From positions 9,486,001-9,550,000 of the forward strand of contig NZ_CP109430.1 in the NCBI RefSeq assembly GCF_036250735.1: a DNA stretch of 64,000 nucleotides. The letters are read 5' to 3'. Position numbers and translations under genes: made by a program. The notes beneath the pieces were generated by a model, which was given only the letters and a program-made list of their open reading frames with translations, made no database searches and had not been told where the DNA came from. This document shows positions 43,209 through 52,769 of this stretch, in pieces (the first letter of the stretch is position 1; every line of letters starts with the position of its first letter). This DNA is from Streptosporangium sp. NBC_01495. Its GTDB lineage: Bacteria; Actinomycetota; Actinomycetes; Streptosporangiales; Streptosporangiaceae.

Positions 43209-43400
43209 GGCGCGGAGGCGATCCGGCGCGGAAGCGGTCCGGCGCGGAAGCGGTCCGGCGCGGGGTCCAGCACGGGATTCGCCGGTCGATGGGTGGTCCA
43301 GCGGGAACGGGTCCGGCGTCGGTGCGAGCCCGGCGCGAAGGCGATCCCACGCGGAAGCGGTCCGGCGTCGGTGCGAGCCCGGCGGGCGACGCCCCGGGCT
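43209..43400. repeat. 16-bp and ~50-bp repeats between EamA and HisC-like genes
   Basis: CGGCGCGGAAGCGGTC-like 16-bp units occur about four times in a row (43209-43270). Further on, GGTCCGGCGTCGGTGCGAGC is present twice, near 43310 and 43360. The region lies between convergent genes. Confidence 0.7.
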
Positions 43401-43450
43401 CCCGCCGCAAGCCCCCGGAGGAGATCGCGGGTCGCGGCGGGGCGGCCGGG

Positions 43451-44512
43451 TCAGGCGCTCCCGAAGGCCGCCGCGGCGGCCAGGAAGGTGTCGTTGGCCT
43501 CGGGGTCGCCGACGGAGACCCGGGCGCCCTCCCCGGCGAAGGGCCGCACCGCGACGCCCTCGGTCGCGCACGACGCGGCGAATTCGAGCGTGCGCTCGCC
43601 CAGCCGCAGCCAGACGAAGTTGGCCTCGCTCACCGGCACCTCCCAGCCCTGGCCGATCAGCGCCTCGCGGATCCGGTCGCGCTCCTTGACCACGGCGTCG
43701 ACCCGCTCCATCAGCTCGTCCTCGGCGGCGAGCGAGGCGAGCGCGGCGGCCTGGGCGAGGTGGTTGACCGCGAACGGCACGGTCGTCTTGCGGACGGCGG
43801 ACGCCACCGGCTCGTTGGCGATCATGTAGCCCACCCGGAGCCCGGCCAGGCCGTACGCCTTGGAGAAGGTGCGCAGCACGGCCACGTTCGGCCGGTCGCC
43901 GTAGACGGTGAGTCCGTCGGTGACCCCGGCGTCCCTGACGTACTCGCGGTAGGCCTCGTCGAGCACGACGAGCACGTTCTCCGGCACCCGGTCGAGGAAG
44001 GCCGCCAGCTCGGCCGCGTGGACGACCGTGCCGGTGGGGTTGTTCGGGTTGCAGACGAAGATCATCCGGGTGTGCGGGGTGATCGCGTCGGCCATGGCCT
44101 CCAGGTGGTGCGTCTCGCCCAGGAGCGGGACCCGCACCGAGGTCGCCCCGGCCAGGTCGGCCAGGAGCGGGTACGCCTCGAAGGACCGCCACGCGTAGAT
44201 CACCTCGGCGCCCGGCTCGCTCACGGTCTCGAAGAGCTGCTGGGCCACCGTCACCGAGCCCGCGCCGAGCGCGATGTGCTCGGCCGGAACGCCGTATCTC
44301 CCGGCGATCGCCTCGGTCAGCTCCGTGGCCGCCGGATCGGGATAGCGGTGCATCTGGGTCGCGGCCCTGGCGACCGCCTCGACGACCGAGGGCAGCGGCT
44401 CGTAGGGGGATTCGTTCGAGGAGAGCTTGTAGGACCGGCCGTCGGCGGACACCACGGCCTTGCCCGCCCGGTAGGCGGGCATCGTGTCCAGGATCGCGCG
44501 GAAACGAGGCAT
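43451..44512 (-). CDS. hisC: Histidinol-phosphate/aromatic aminotransferase family
   Basis: 353 residues. Fold-type I aminotransferase with [32 protein letters not shown] and PLP Lys218 in [15 protein letters not shown]. Actinobacteria have HisC and a related phenylalanine/aromatic aminotransferase (Pat), and this protein resembles both. It is not in a his operon, so the aromatic role is quite possible. ATG 44512 lies six bases from TAAAGT and is probably leaderless. Divergent from the Uma2 gene. Confidence 0.88.
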   Translation of the reverse strand: MPRFRAILDTMPAYRAGKAVVSADGRSYKLSSNESPYEPLPSVVEAVARAATQMHRYPDPAATELTEAIAGRYGVPAEHIALGAGSVTVAQQLFETVSEPGAEVIYAWRSFEAYPLLADLAGATSVRVPLLGETHHLEAMADAITPHTRMIFVCNPNNPTGTVVHAAELAAFLDRVPENVLVVLDEAYREYVRDAGVTDGLTVYGDRPNVAVLRTFSKAYGLAGLRVGYMIANEPVASAVRKTTVPFAVNHLAQAAALASLAAEDELMERVDAVVKERDRIREALIGQGWEVPVSEANFVWLRLGERTLEFAASCATEGVAVRPFAGEGARVSVGDPEANDTFLAAAAAFGSA

Positions 44513-44571
44513 GGTCTTACTTTATGAGCAGCGGGCGGGTAGGGCATCCTGTAACACTGGAGGTGAGAGGC

Positions 44572-45243
44572 ATGCCCGACCGGGAGGACGACATGAGCAT
44601 CGCACCGCTGGCCGAGAGGCCGAGCGCTGAGGCGCCGAGCGCCGAGGCGGACGAGACGGGGTCGCCCGAGCTGGAGCCGCTGCCCAGTTGGGTGTTTCCC
44701 CCCGAAGAGGGCTTCTCGGCCGAGGATCTCGACCGACTTCGAGGGATCCCTCCGCACACGGAACTCGTCGATGGCACTCTCATCTTCGTGAGCCCCCAGA
44801 CCAACTTCCACATGTCGACGCTCTTTCTCCTGGAGAGCGAGCTGCGTCGGGCCGTTCCGGCCGACCTGCGCGTTCGCAGGGAGATGACGATGACGCTCGG
44901 AAAGCGGCAACGTCCCGAGCCGGACCTCTTGGTGGTCCACGCCGAAGCCGTGAAAGATCTGAAGCAGACCACCTACCAACCGGCCGACGTCGTCCTCGCC
45001 GTCGAGGTCGTCTCCGCCGAGTCGGAGATCCGCGACCGGGAGCGCAAGCCGGTCCTGTACGCCCAGGCGGGCATCGACCACTTCTGGCGGATCGAGGAGA
45101 AGGACGGCCGCCCGGTCGTCTACGTCTACGAGCTGGACCCGGCCACCAAGGCGTACGCGCTCATGGGGATCCACCACGACCGACTGAAGATCAATGTGCC
45201 GTTCGACGTGGACGTCGACCTGACGGAGATCGACGACCTCTGA
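44572..45243 (+). CDS. Uma2-family restriction-endonuclease-like protein (DUF820)
   Basis: 223 residues from ATG 44572 with GGAGG eight bases upstream; ATG 44593 also has GGAGG. A low-complexity Ala/Glu/Pro stretch leads to the Uma2 core: LRGIPPHTELVDGTLIFVSP, RREMTMTLG, PEPDLLVV (acidic residue), VVLAVEVVSAESEIRDRERK (the Glu and Lys of the PD-(D/E)XK fold) and YAQAGIDHFWRIE. The family is widely expanded in actinobacteria and cyanobacteria; its biological role is unknown, and nuclease activity is inferred from the fold. Confidence 0.9.
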   Translation: MPDREDDMSIAPLAERPSAEAPSAEADETGSPELEPLPSWVFPPEEGFSAEDLDRLRGIPPHTELVDGTLIFVSPQTNFHMSTLFLLESELRRAVPADLRVRREMTMTLGKRQRPEPDLLVVHAEAVKDLKQTTYQPADVVLAVEVVSAESEIRDRERKPVLYAQAGIDHFWRIEEKDGRPVVYVYELDPATKAYALMGIHHDRLKINVPFDVDVDLTEIDDL

Positions 45244-45263
45244 GACGACCTCCGATCGGCGAC

Positions 45264-45292
45264 GGCCCCCATGGCTCACAACAGCGGGGGCC
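45264..45292. terminator. Bidirectional terminator between Uma2 and NrtR-type genes
   Basis: GGCCCCC (45264-45270) and GGGGGCC (45286-45292) form a 7-bp stem with a 15-nt loop, placed between two convergent genes 53 bp apart. Confidence 0.55.
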
Positions 45293-45295
45293 CGG

Positions 45296-45964
45296 CTACT
45301 CCTTCAGGGAGCGGAGCATCGGGGGGTGCAGCGCCACGGCGGGGCCTCGGCGGTAGAGCTTGGCGGGGCGTCCGCCGTCGCGGGTGGTGGTGCCGCCGGT
45401 GGGCACCAGGAAGCCCTCGGCCTTGGTGACCTTGCGGTGGAAGTTTCGCGGGTCGAGGACGCGCCCCCAGACGATCTCGTAGACCCGGCGCAGCTCGGCG
45501 ACGGTGAACTCCGGCGGGCAGAAGGCCGCGCCCAGCGGGGTGTACTCAAGCTTGGCGCGGGCCCGCTCGATCCCGTCGACCATGATGCGCCGGTGGTCGA
45601 AGGCCATCTCGCACAGCAGCGCGGAGACCGGCTGCCAGCTCATGTGCACCTCGGTGGACGTCGGCAGGTGCGGGGCGAGGCCGAGGTAGGCCACGCTCAG
45701 CACGCGCTGGCGCGGATCGCGGTCGGGGTAGCCGTAGGTCTGGAGCTGCTCCAGGTGCACGGGGGCGCCCGGCAGGCCGGCCCGTTCCGCGAGGACACGG
45801 GCCGCGGCCGCGGGCAGGTCCTCGTCGAGCTGGATGAAACCGCCTGACAGGGCCCAGCGTCCCTCGTACGGCGGATTGTCGCGCCGCCAGACGAGCGCGC
45901 TCAGCACCTGGCGGCGCACCGTGAGGACGACAAGGTCCACGCTGACGGGAATGCGCGGCACCAT
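45296..45964 (-). CDS. Nudix-domain regulator of NrtR type
   Basis: 222 residues from ATG 45964, chosen because TAACGT lies seven bases upstream (leaderless); a GTG at 45973 is possible. The N-terminal Nudix-like domain (VDLVVLTVRRQVLSALVWRR, WALSGGFIQLDEDL) has a degenerate Nudix box, and the C-terminal ~80 residues form a winged helix (FTVAELRRVYEIVWG, DPRNFHRKVTKAEGFLVPTG). NrtR proteins repress NAD-biosynthesis or related genes in response to ADP-ribose. The target is not visible; the neighbouring glycan genes are not known NrtR targets. Confidence 0.85.
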   Translation of the reverse strand: MVPRIPVSVDLVVLTVRRQVLSALVWRRDNPPYEGRWALSGGFIQLDEDLPAAAARVLAERAGLPGAPVHLEQLQTYGYPDRDPRQRVLSVAYLGLAPHLPTSTEVHMSWQPVSALLCEMAFDHRRIMVDGIERARAKLEYTPLGAAFCPPEFTVAELRRVYEIVWGRVLDPRNFHRKVTKAEGFLVPTGGTTTRDGGRPAKLYRRGPAVALHPPMLRSLKE

Positions 45965-45983
45965 GGCAGGCACGTTACACCGG

Positions 45984-47813
45984 TCAGACCCGCACGCGGA
46001 CGTGCAGCGTCTCGGTGGCGGCGCGTCCGTCGGCCGCCGCGACCGAGACCTTGACCCAGGTGTCCTCGGGCACCTGGGTCCAGTCGAACGGGATCCACGC
46101 CGTTCCCATCCGCACCGGCAGGTCCGGCGGCGGTTCCGTCAGGTTCACCCCGGCCACGTCGACGACGCGGGGCTCCTCCTGGCCCTCCCAGGTGATCGTC
46201 ACCTTGGAGCCCATCGGGATGTTGTAGCCGCGGATCTCCATGCCGTCCTGGATGTCGCGCTGCATGCGGATCGCGTCGGCCGCGATGGGCCGGTTGTAGT
46301 CGCGGGCGATCTCCTCGGCGAGGGACGGGGAGCCGCAGGTGTAGAAGTCGCTCCACATGTAGGAGACGATCTTGGAGACGTAGCGCCCGACCTGCGCCAC
46401 GGCCGTGTCGAGCCGCTCCTTGTCGGTGCGCCCCCGCCCGGAACCGGCGGCGCAGGGCTCGTCGCCGGACGGCTCGAAGGCCTCGACGTTGGCCCAGAGC
46501 TGCACGTTGAAACCCTGCTCGACCATCCTGGTCCTGGCGAGGGACATCTCGCGGTAGTAGTCGCGGGTCGAGCCGTGGTATGCCTCGCCGTTGGTCTTCT
46601 CCTCGACGGCCGGGCGCAGCCGCTCGTCGATCTCGTCCTCGCGCTGGTCGGCCCAGAACAGCCCGACCTTGCCCGTGCCCCGGCTGTCCTGCGGGGCGAT
46701 GATCCCGACGCCGGTCCTGGCGAGGGCCTCGAAGCCCTCGGCGACCTGCTTGGGGGTGGCGCTGAACGGCCGCTGCTTGCGGGCGTCGAGGTAGGGGCTG
46801 ACGAGGACGGGCCTGCCGGGCATCTCCTGCTCGACGATCTCGTGCTGCGAGGCGTAGACCCTGAGCGTCGGGTGGTCGTCGTCGGAGTCGCCGAGATACT
46901 CCATCTCGCGCATCTGCAGCTCGAACGGCTGGTAGAAACCGCCCAGCGAGGTCCGGTCCTGGAAGCGCGCCCCGTAGTCCTGCATGATCCGCCGGGTGAG
47001 CGTGGCGAGCGTGTCCGTGCCCTGCTTGGCGGCCCGGGTCTTCTGCGCCGGGTCGCGGGGGGCCAGCGGCAGCGCGGGGTAGACCTTCACCCCGAACCGG
47101 TCGCCGAGGTCGAGCAGCTCGGTGAGACTGTCCTCGTGCGCGGCCGCGACCAGGATCACGTGGTAGCCGCGGCCCTTGGCCCGGATGTTCGAGCAGCTCG
47201 GGTCGTCGGTGCCGTCGTCGGGGGCGACGATCCGGTAGAAGACGGTCTTCTCCGTGACGATCTTCCGCTCGAACTCGGGGCAGCGGAACAGGCCGGGGCC
47301 GAACGCCTCGTCGGTCCGGTAGACGAACGTCCAGCTCACCCGGTTGCCGGGGTTGGCGGCCTTGAGGTCGTTCTCCGCCGCCAGCGCGCACGGGACCCCG
47401 TCCTCCTCGCACGGCTCGTAGCGGGCGTCGACGTTTCCATCGCCGTCGAGAACCCGGCCGCCGTCGTCGAGGTTGCGAGCTTGCAGGCCCCAGCCGATCC
47501 GGATCACCGTGTCGCCGCCCACCTCGTGGATGGCGCCGAACTGCCGCCGCCAGGTGCAGTGGTCGGCGGTCGGGATGAGCCAGTAGCCGGTGATCGCGTA
47601 CGGCCAGCGCATCGTCGTGTCGAACGTTCCACACGGGTCGGTGAACTCGGCCACCTCCGGCACCGGCACCGAGGGGGTGGCGGAGGGCGAGGGCGATGCC
47701 GCGAGCGACGAGCTGCCCGCCGTCGGGGAGCCGTTCCCGGCGGGCGTGGTCATCACGAACGCCGCCACACCCGCGAGGATCGCCACGCCCAGGAAAGCGA
47801 TGAGCCAGCGCAC
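45984..47813 (-). CDS. Secreted/anchored DUF4434-like TIM-barrel protein
   Basis: 609 residues. N-terminal hydrophobic segment (WLIAFLGVAILAGVAAFVMT) acts as signal or anchor, then a Ser/Pro/Ala/Thr linker. The central barrel has motifs of DUF4434, a glycoside-hydrolase-like domain: GVKVYPALPL, GGFYQPFELQ, GIIAPQDSRG and QLWANVEAFEP, with acidic residues in catalytic-like positions. A beta-rich C-terminal region (~500-609) follows. It may hydrolyse or bind a surface polysaccharide, which fits the glycan genes that follow on its upstream side. The enzymatic reaction is not established. GTG start. Confidence 0.78.
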   Translation of the reverse strand: MRWLIAFLGVAILAGVAAFVMTTPAGNGSPTAGSSSLAASPSPSATPSVPVPEVAEFTDPCGTFDTTMRWPYAITGYWLIPTADHCTWRRQFGAIHEVGGDTVIRIGWGLQARNLDDGGRVLDGDGNVDARYEPCEEDGVPCALAAENDLKAANPGNRVSWTFVYRTDEAFGPGLFRCPEFERKIVTEKTVFYRIVAPDDGTDDPSCSNIRAKGRGYHVILVAAAHEDSLTELLDLGDRFGVKVYPALPLAPRDPAQKTRAAKQGTDTLATLTRRIMQDYGARFQDRTSLGGFYQPFELQMREMEYLGDSDDDHPTLRVYASQHEIVEQEMPGRPVLVSPYLDARKQRPFSATPKQVAEGFEALARTGVGIIAPQDSRGTGKVGLFWADQREDEIDERLRPAVEEKTNGEAYHGSTRDYYREMSLARTRMVEQGFNVQLWANVEAFEPSGDEPCAAGSGRGRTDKERLDTAVAQVGRYVSKIVSYMWSDFYTCGSPSLAEEIARDYNRPIAADAIRMQRDIQDGMEIRGYNIPMGSKVTITWEGQEEPRVVDVAGVNLTEPPPDLPVRMGTAWIPFDWTQVPEDTWVKVSVAAADGRAATETLHVRVRV

Positions 47814-47891
47814 GTTCAGGACACTACCGTTCTTGTGATCAGGCAGACATAAGGAGCCGGGCGGACACCGCGAGCCTCCCCGTACCGGAGA

Positions 47892-48980
47892 TCAGCTCTT
47901 GACGCCCGCCCACGCCTCCAGCTGGGCGACGAAACGGCGGGCCGAGTTGGGCCAGTGGTGGTTCGCACGAGCCGCCGCATACCCTCGGGCGCCCCGGGCA
48001 TACCGCTCCCTGGCGTCGTCTCGCAGGAAGAGCACGGCCTGGGCCACGGCCTTGGGGTCCTGCCAGGGCACGACCATGCCGCTGTCGTAGCGCTCGACCA
48101 GCTCCACCGCCCGGGGCGAGGGAGTGGTGATCACCGGGATGCCGTGCGCCATGTACTCCACGATCTTCGTGGGCATTGAGTGCCGGTAGTTGGGCTCGTC
48201 GTGCAGCAGGGAGAGTCCGGCCAGCGCGCCGTCGAGCCGCTTGAGCGCCTCGTCGTTCGGCATGAAGTCGCGCCACTCCAGCACGCCCTCCGCCACCGCC
48301 TCGTTCAGCGTCGGCCGCGACTGCGGGTCGGCGTAGCCGATCAGCTCGACCGCCACCCGGTACGGCTGGAGCAGCCGGGCCACCTCGATGGCCTCGCGCA
48401 CCCCGCGCGCGCCCGACAGCCAGCCGAGGTAGACGACACGGTCGTCGCCCGGCGGGGTCACCTCGTCGGGCACCCAGGTCTCGTTGGGCACCACCAGGTG
48501 GGCCTGGCGGAACCTTCCCGCGTAGGCGGTCTCGGCCAGCAGCAAGTGCAGGTGCCGCTCGGCCGTGCCTTCGAGCAGGCGGGCCAGGAACCGTACCGGC
48601 GGGCGCAGGAACGCGGGCAGCCAGGGCTTCAGCGACAGCGTCGCCGGGGTGTCCTCGTGGACGTCCCAGACCACCGGGGGCCGCTTGCGCACCCCCACCA
48701 CCGCGAGTAGCAGCTCCGGGTCGTGGATGACCACGAGGTCGACCTGCCCGCGCATGCGCTTGAACACCTTGCGCGCGGCGCGCACCGCGGCGAACCGCTT
48801 GCGCTCCGCGGCGCGGGGGAGGTCGACGCCGTTCACCCAGGAGCGGGCCATCACGCCCCGCGCCGTGTACGGGGCCGCATACGTGACCTCATGACCGGCG
48901 TCCACGAGCGCGCGGATCTGCCGGTGCAGGATCCGGGCGTCCTCGGGGTGATGCACCACCGTCATGACGAGCACGTGCAC
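47892..48980 (-). CDS. GT4-family glycosyltransferase
   Basis: 362 residues from GTG 48980 (GGAGGG upstream). GT-B fold: N-terminal MTVVHHPEDARILHRQIRAL, a VYLGWLSGARGVREAIE nucleotide-binding segment, MPTKIVEYMAHGIPVITT and the terminal sequence with conserved acidic/glycine residues. It transfers a sugar from an NDP donor onto a polymer or lipid acceptor. Nineteen bases downstream of the UDP-ManNAc dehydrogenase gene, so co-transcribed with it. Acceptor and donor unknown; UDP-ManNAcA is a plausible donor from context. Confidence 0.88.
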   Translation of the reverse strand: MHVLVMTVVHHPEDARILHRQIRALVDAGHEVTYAAPYTARGVMARSWVNGVDLPRAAERKRFAAVRAARKVFKRMRGQVDLVVIHDPELLLAVVGVRKRPPVVWDVHEDTPATLSLKPWLPAFLRPPVRFLARLLEGTAERHLHLLLAETAYAGRFRQAHLVVPNETWVPDEVTPPGDDRVVYLGWLSGARGVREAIEVARLLQPYRVAVELIGYADPQSRPTLNEAVAEGVLEWRDFMPNDEALKRLDGALAGLSLLHDEPNYRHSMPTKIVEYMAHGIPVITTPSPRAVELVERYDSGMVVPWQDPKAVAQAVLFLRDDARERYARGARGYAAARANHHWPNSARRFVAQLEAWAGVKS

Positions 48981-48999
48981 TGCGCGCAGCCCTCCGTCG

Positions 49000-50265
49000 C
49001 TAGAGCCGCTCGACGCGTTCACCCTCGGCGAGCACGCCTCGGGTGTCGAGCACGAGCTTGCCTTGGTCCTCGACAATCGACAGGTCGAAGGCGGCGTGCT
49101 GCTGCAGCAACAGCGTCACGTCGGCTTCGGCCACGCCCTTGGCGAGGTCTTCCTCACGTGGCACGTCGACGTCGTCGACCCGCCACTCCTTGACGTACGG
49201 GTCCGCGAAGACGAGTTCCGCGCCCAGCTCCAGCAGCGCCCGCGCGACCGGCAGGGCCGGGGTCTCGCGCTCGTCGGCGATGTCGGGCTTGTACGTGACA
49301 CCGAGCAGCAGCACCCTGGAGCCGTTGACGGGCTTCTTCTGCCGGTTGAGCAGACGCTGCACGCGGGCCACCACGTACGACGGCATCCGCTCGTTGATCT
49401 CCTGGGCCAGCTCGACGAAGCGGAACGGGTAGCCCAGCTTGCGCACCGTGTAGGAGAGGTAGGACGGGTCGACGGGGATGCAGTGCCCGCCGACGCCGGG
49501 TCCGGGGAGGAACTTCTGGAACCCGAACGGCTTGGTGGCCGCGGCCTCGATCGACTCCCAGAGGTCGACACCGAGCTCGTCGCAGAAGATCGCCATCTCG
49601 TTGACGAGGGCGATGTTGACGTGGCGGTAGGTGTTCTCCAGGAGCTTGGCCATCTCGGCCTCGCGGGTGCCGCTGACCGGCACGACCTGCTCGATGAACT
49701 GGGAGTAGAACCCGACCGCGCGGTCCTTGCAGGCCGGGGTGTAACCGCCGACGACCTTCGGGGTGTTGCGCAGGCCGTACTTGGGGTTGCCCGGGTCGAT
49801 GCGCTCGGGCGAGAAGGCGAGGTGGAAGTCGGTGCCCGCGGTGAGACCCGAGCCCTTCTCCAGGATGGGGCGGGCGACCTCGTCGGTGGTGCCGGGCCAG
49901 GTGGTGGACTCCAGGACCACCAGCGTGCCGGCGCGCAGGTTGCGGGCGACGGTGCCGGTGGCGCCCTCGACCGCCGACAGGTCGGGGCGGTGGTCCTCGT
50001 CCAGCGGGGTCGGCACGCAGATGACGACGGTCCGGCTGTCCGCCAGGACCGATTCGTCCAGCGTGGCGGTGAAGCCCCCCGCCAGCATGTGCTCAAGGTC
50101 GGCGTCGGTCAGGTCGTCGATGTAGGAGGTGCCCGCGTTGAGGGACTCGACCTTCGCCGCGTCGACCTCGAAGCCGACGACCCGCAGACCAGCCGCCGTG
50201 GCCTCCTTGGCCAGGGGCATGCCGACGTAGCCCAGACCGATGATGGCCAGGTCGTAGGCAGTCAC
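49000..50265 (-). CDS. wecC: UDP-N-acetyl-D-mannosamine (or GlcNAc) 6-dehydrogenase
   Basis: 421 residues from GTG 50265. Three-domain UDP-sugar dehydrogenase: Rossmann AIIGLGYVGMPLAK, middle FLPGPGVGGHCIPVDP with the catalytic Cys, C-terminal ALPVARALLELGAELVF. The family oxidises UDP-ManNAc or UDP-GlcNAc to the uronic acid with two NAD+. A WecB epimerase gene 2.5 kb away argues for UDP-ManNAc as substrate. Upstream of it is a 129-bp AT-richer region with a small ATGCG/CGCAT hairpin that probably holds its promoter. Confidence 0.9.
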   Translation of the reverse strand: MTAYDLAIIGLGYVGMPLAKEATAAGLRVVGFEVDAAKVESLNAGTSYIDDLTDADLEHMLAGGFTATLDESVLADSRTVVICVPTPLDEDHRPDLSAVEGATGTVARNLRAGTLVVLESTTWPGTTDEVARPILEKGSGLTAGTDFHLAFSPERIDPGNPKYGLRNTPKVVGGYTPACKDRAVGFYSQFIEQVVPVSGTREAEMAKLLENTYRHVNIALVNEMAIFCDELGVDLWESIEAAATKPFGFQKFLPGPGVGGHCIPVDPSYLSYTVRKLGYPFRFVELAQEINERMPSYVVARVQRLLNRQKKPVNGSRVLLLGVTYKPDIADERETPALPVARALLELGAELVFADPYVKEWRVDDVDVPREEDLAKGVAEADVTLLLQQHAAFDLSIVEDQGKLVLDTRGVLAEGERVERL

Positions 50266-50394
50266 TGGATGACCTTGGAACGCCGGAAACAACACTTCAT
50301 GGTCGCAAAGGCTATCTCAAGTCCGAACGAGCTACGCCTAATGCGATTGAACGCATCACAAACGGCTGGGATCCCCGTTACCAACACGAGACCA

Positions 50395-52713
50395 TCAACC
50401 AGCAATCGATCGGTAAATATCACGGTACGTCTCCGCGACGCGGCTCCACGTACGCTTCGCCGCCACCTCTGCCCGTCCGGCCTCACCCATCTCGGCTCTT
50501 CGCCCCGGATCGTCACGCAGCCCCGCGATCGCCTTGGCCAGCGCCTCCGGGTCCCCCGCGGGCACCAGAAGCCCGGCCCCGTCGGAGCCCACGAGCTCGG
50601 AGAGGGCCGGCAGGTCGCTCAGCACGACCGGCTTGCCGAGAGCCATCGCCTCGACGGGTTTCAATGGCGTAACGAGTCGGCAGACGCGCAGGTCCTCGCG
50701 GGGGCAGACGAAGATGTCGATGGCCGCCTGCGCCTGCAGGGCCTCATCGGGACCGACCCGTCCCGGCAGGATCGCGATGTCGCCCAGCCCGAGCTCCTCG
50801 ACCTGCTCCAGCAGCGCCGCCCGCTCCACGCCGTCGCCGACGAGCAGCACCCTGACCGGCGCGCCCTCGTCCCGCAGGAGCGCGGCCGCGTTGATCATGG
50901 TGGCGAAGCCCTCGTAGGCCACGATGCTCGACACCGAGCCCATCACGATCTCGCCGGGCTCGATGCCGTACGCGGCGCGGAACGCCGCACCGTCGTACTC
51001 GGCGCTGAGCAGCGAGTCGTCCACCGCGTTCGGCGCGAGATAGATTTTCTCCCTCGGCACCCCGCGTTCGGCGATCTCGGTGGCCATGGTCTCCGCGAGG
51101 GTGACCACGGCGTCGGCGGAGCGCATGATGAACGCCTCGCGGTCGCGCTGGAGCACGTGCCGCTGGCTGCCGATGCGCTTGGGGTCGCGGGAGGCCCAGG
51201 TCTCCTCCAGGAAGCCCCGCACCTCGTAGACCATCGGCGTGCCGGTACGCTCGCGCACCGCCAGCGCCACCGACCCGTTGCGGTGGTCGGTCGCGGCGTG
51301 CAGCACCTGCGGGCGCAGGGTCCTGACCAGCTCGGTCACCTCTCCGGCGCCGCGGATCATCCGCCCGTGGCTCTCGAAAGGCACCTCGCCGCTCGGGATC
51401 AGCCGGTGGTAGGGGATCCCGTCGATCTCCTCGTACGGCGTCGCGTCGGCGTGCCCCTGCATCATCGGCCAGCCCCAGCTGGTCACGACGTGCGGATCGA
51501 GCCCGGCGGCCTTCTGCGAGGTGACGATGCGGTGCGTGCGGACGGTGTACCCGGCCTGCGTGTACGGCAGCGCGTTGGTCACGCAGTGCAGCACCCGGCC
51601 CTGGAACCGCTCACCCACGATCACCTTGGCCTTGGGCGGGATCGGGTTCGGCTGGATCGCGGCCAGCTCTCCGGCGTAGTAGGCGGCCCGGCGCTTGATG
51701 AAGGGATAGCGCGTGTGGGCCTGCAGCACCGCGGCGGCCTCGCTCATCCGGCCGGAGTCGAAGTGCTCCTTCGCCTCGCTCCACGGGCCCTTCACCAGGC
51801 GCATGCCGAGCTTGCGTACGACGATCTTGGCGCGGCGCGCGACGGGCCAGGCGAACCGGCCCACGACGGGGCGGACACTCGGCGGGAGCGTCTCGGCCGC
51901 CGCCTGCGCCACGCGTACCGGGTCGGACTTCACCTTGGTCGCCACGACCCGGGAAACGATCACCGGGTGCTGGACGAACCCTCTGATGAGCCCGCGCAGT
52001 CCCGCCCTGGCCGACTTCGCCGACACAGGGGAGCCCGGGGACGCCGGGGTGACCGGGGAGCCCGGAGACGCCGGGGAGCCCGGAGACGCCGGGAGTGACG
52101 CGGGGACCTTCTCCTCGTCCTCGTCGGAGGGCCTCGCCGTGACGGTGGGCATGTCGGAGACCGGGACCGCGTCCGGGGCCGGAGGCGTCTCCGCGACCGG
52201 TTCCGCGGCGCCGTCCACTTCCGCGGCGCCGTCCGGTTCCGCGGCACTGTTCGCGACGGGGTCCGTGTCGCGGTTCGCGGTGGGATCCGGGGTCGCGTCC
52301 GCAGGCGGGGGTGTCTCCGCGCTCGGCGGGGGTGGCGGCTCCGTGGGCGTGTCCACGGCGGGTGCCGCCACGACCGGAGTCGTCTCCCCGGCGGCAGGGG
52401 CTTCCGGCTCCGAGGGTGTCTCCGGCGCGGAGGGTTTCCTCTCGGAACCCTCGGGCCCCGGGGTCGTCACCGCCTCCGGGGTCGTCACCGGCTCCGTCTC
52501 GGCGGAGAGCCCGGAGAGCGCGGCTGGCGCGGCGGCCGGAGGCGTCACCGCGGCCGAGGTCTCGGCGGATGTCTCGGCGGGGGTCTCAACGGCTGGAAGC
52601 GTCACCGAAGGAGATGGTGTCGCCGGCACCGAGGGCGTCGCCGGACCCGGGGGCTTCGCCGGAACCTTCGCTGGAACCGAGGGGGAGTCTGGCCTGTTGG
52701 CATCGGATACCAC
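50395..52713 (-). CDS. GT4 glycosyltransferase with ~240-residue Pro/Ala/Glu-rich N-terminal extension
   Basis: 772 residues from GTG 52713, six bases after TACGGT (leaderless). Residues ~5-240 are low-complexity, rich in Pro, Ala, Thr, Glu, Ser and Val, with DNA-level repeats (GGGGAGCCCGGAGACGCCGG near 52030-52095). A helical region (~250-370) includes TPR-like AKEHFDSGRMSEAAAVLQAH. The GT-B domain follows with HVVTSWGWP, VYEVRGFLEE, PNAVDDSLL, GSVSSIVAYEG and ETLKPVEAMALGKPVVLSDL-like residues. The extension suggests interaction with other envelope or polar factors. It opens the surface-glycan transcription unit. Confidence 0.88.
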   Translation of the reverse strand: MVSDANRPDSPSVPAKVPAKPPGPATPSVPATPSPSVTLPAVETPAETSAETSAAVTPPAAAPAALSGLSAETEPVTTPEAVTTPGPEGSERKPSAPETPSEPEAPAAGETTPVVAAPAVDTPTEPPPPPSAETPPPADATPDPTANRDTDPVANSAAEPDGAAEVDGAAEPVAETPPAPDAVPVSDMPTVTARPSDEDEEKVPASLPASPGSPASPGSPVTPASPGSPVSAKSARAGLRGLIRGFVQHPVIVSRVVATKVKSDPVRVAQAAAETLPPSVRPVVGRFAWPVARRAKIVVRKLGMRLVKGPWSEAKEHFDSGRMSEAAAVLQAHTRYPFIKRRAAYYAGELAAIQPNPIPPKAKVIVGERFQGRVLHCVTNALPYTQAGYTVRTHRIVTSQKAAGLDPHVVTSWGWPMMQGHADATPYEEIDGIPYHRLIPSGEVPFESHGRMIRGAGEVTELVRTLRPQVLHAATDHRNGSVALAVRERTGTPMVYEVRGFLEETWASRDPKRIGSQRHVLQRDREAFIMRSADAVVTLAETMATEIAERGVPREKIYLAPNAVDDSLLSAEYDGAAFRAAYGIEPGEIVMGSVSSIVAYEGFATMINAAALLRDEGAPVRVLLVGDGVERAALLEQVEELGLGDIAILPGRVGPDEALQAQAAIDIFVCPREDLRVCRLVTPLKPVEAMALGKPVVLSDLPALSELVGSDGAGLLVPAGDPEALAKAIAGLRDDPGRRAEMGEAGRAEVAAKRTWSRVAETYRDIYRSIAG

Positions 52714-52769
52714 GCCGTGACCGTACCATAGGCAACGTTTGCCCCACTGCCGCATGAAAGGCGAGGTCA

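Noticed and set aside
48964-52098. A 1044-codon forward frame across the UDP-sugar dehydrogenase and glycosyltransferase
   Set aside because: It is antisense to two clear reverse-strand enzymes, has their third-position composition and no recognisable family.
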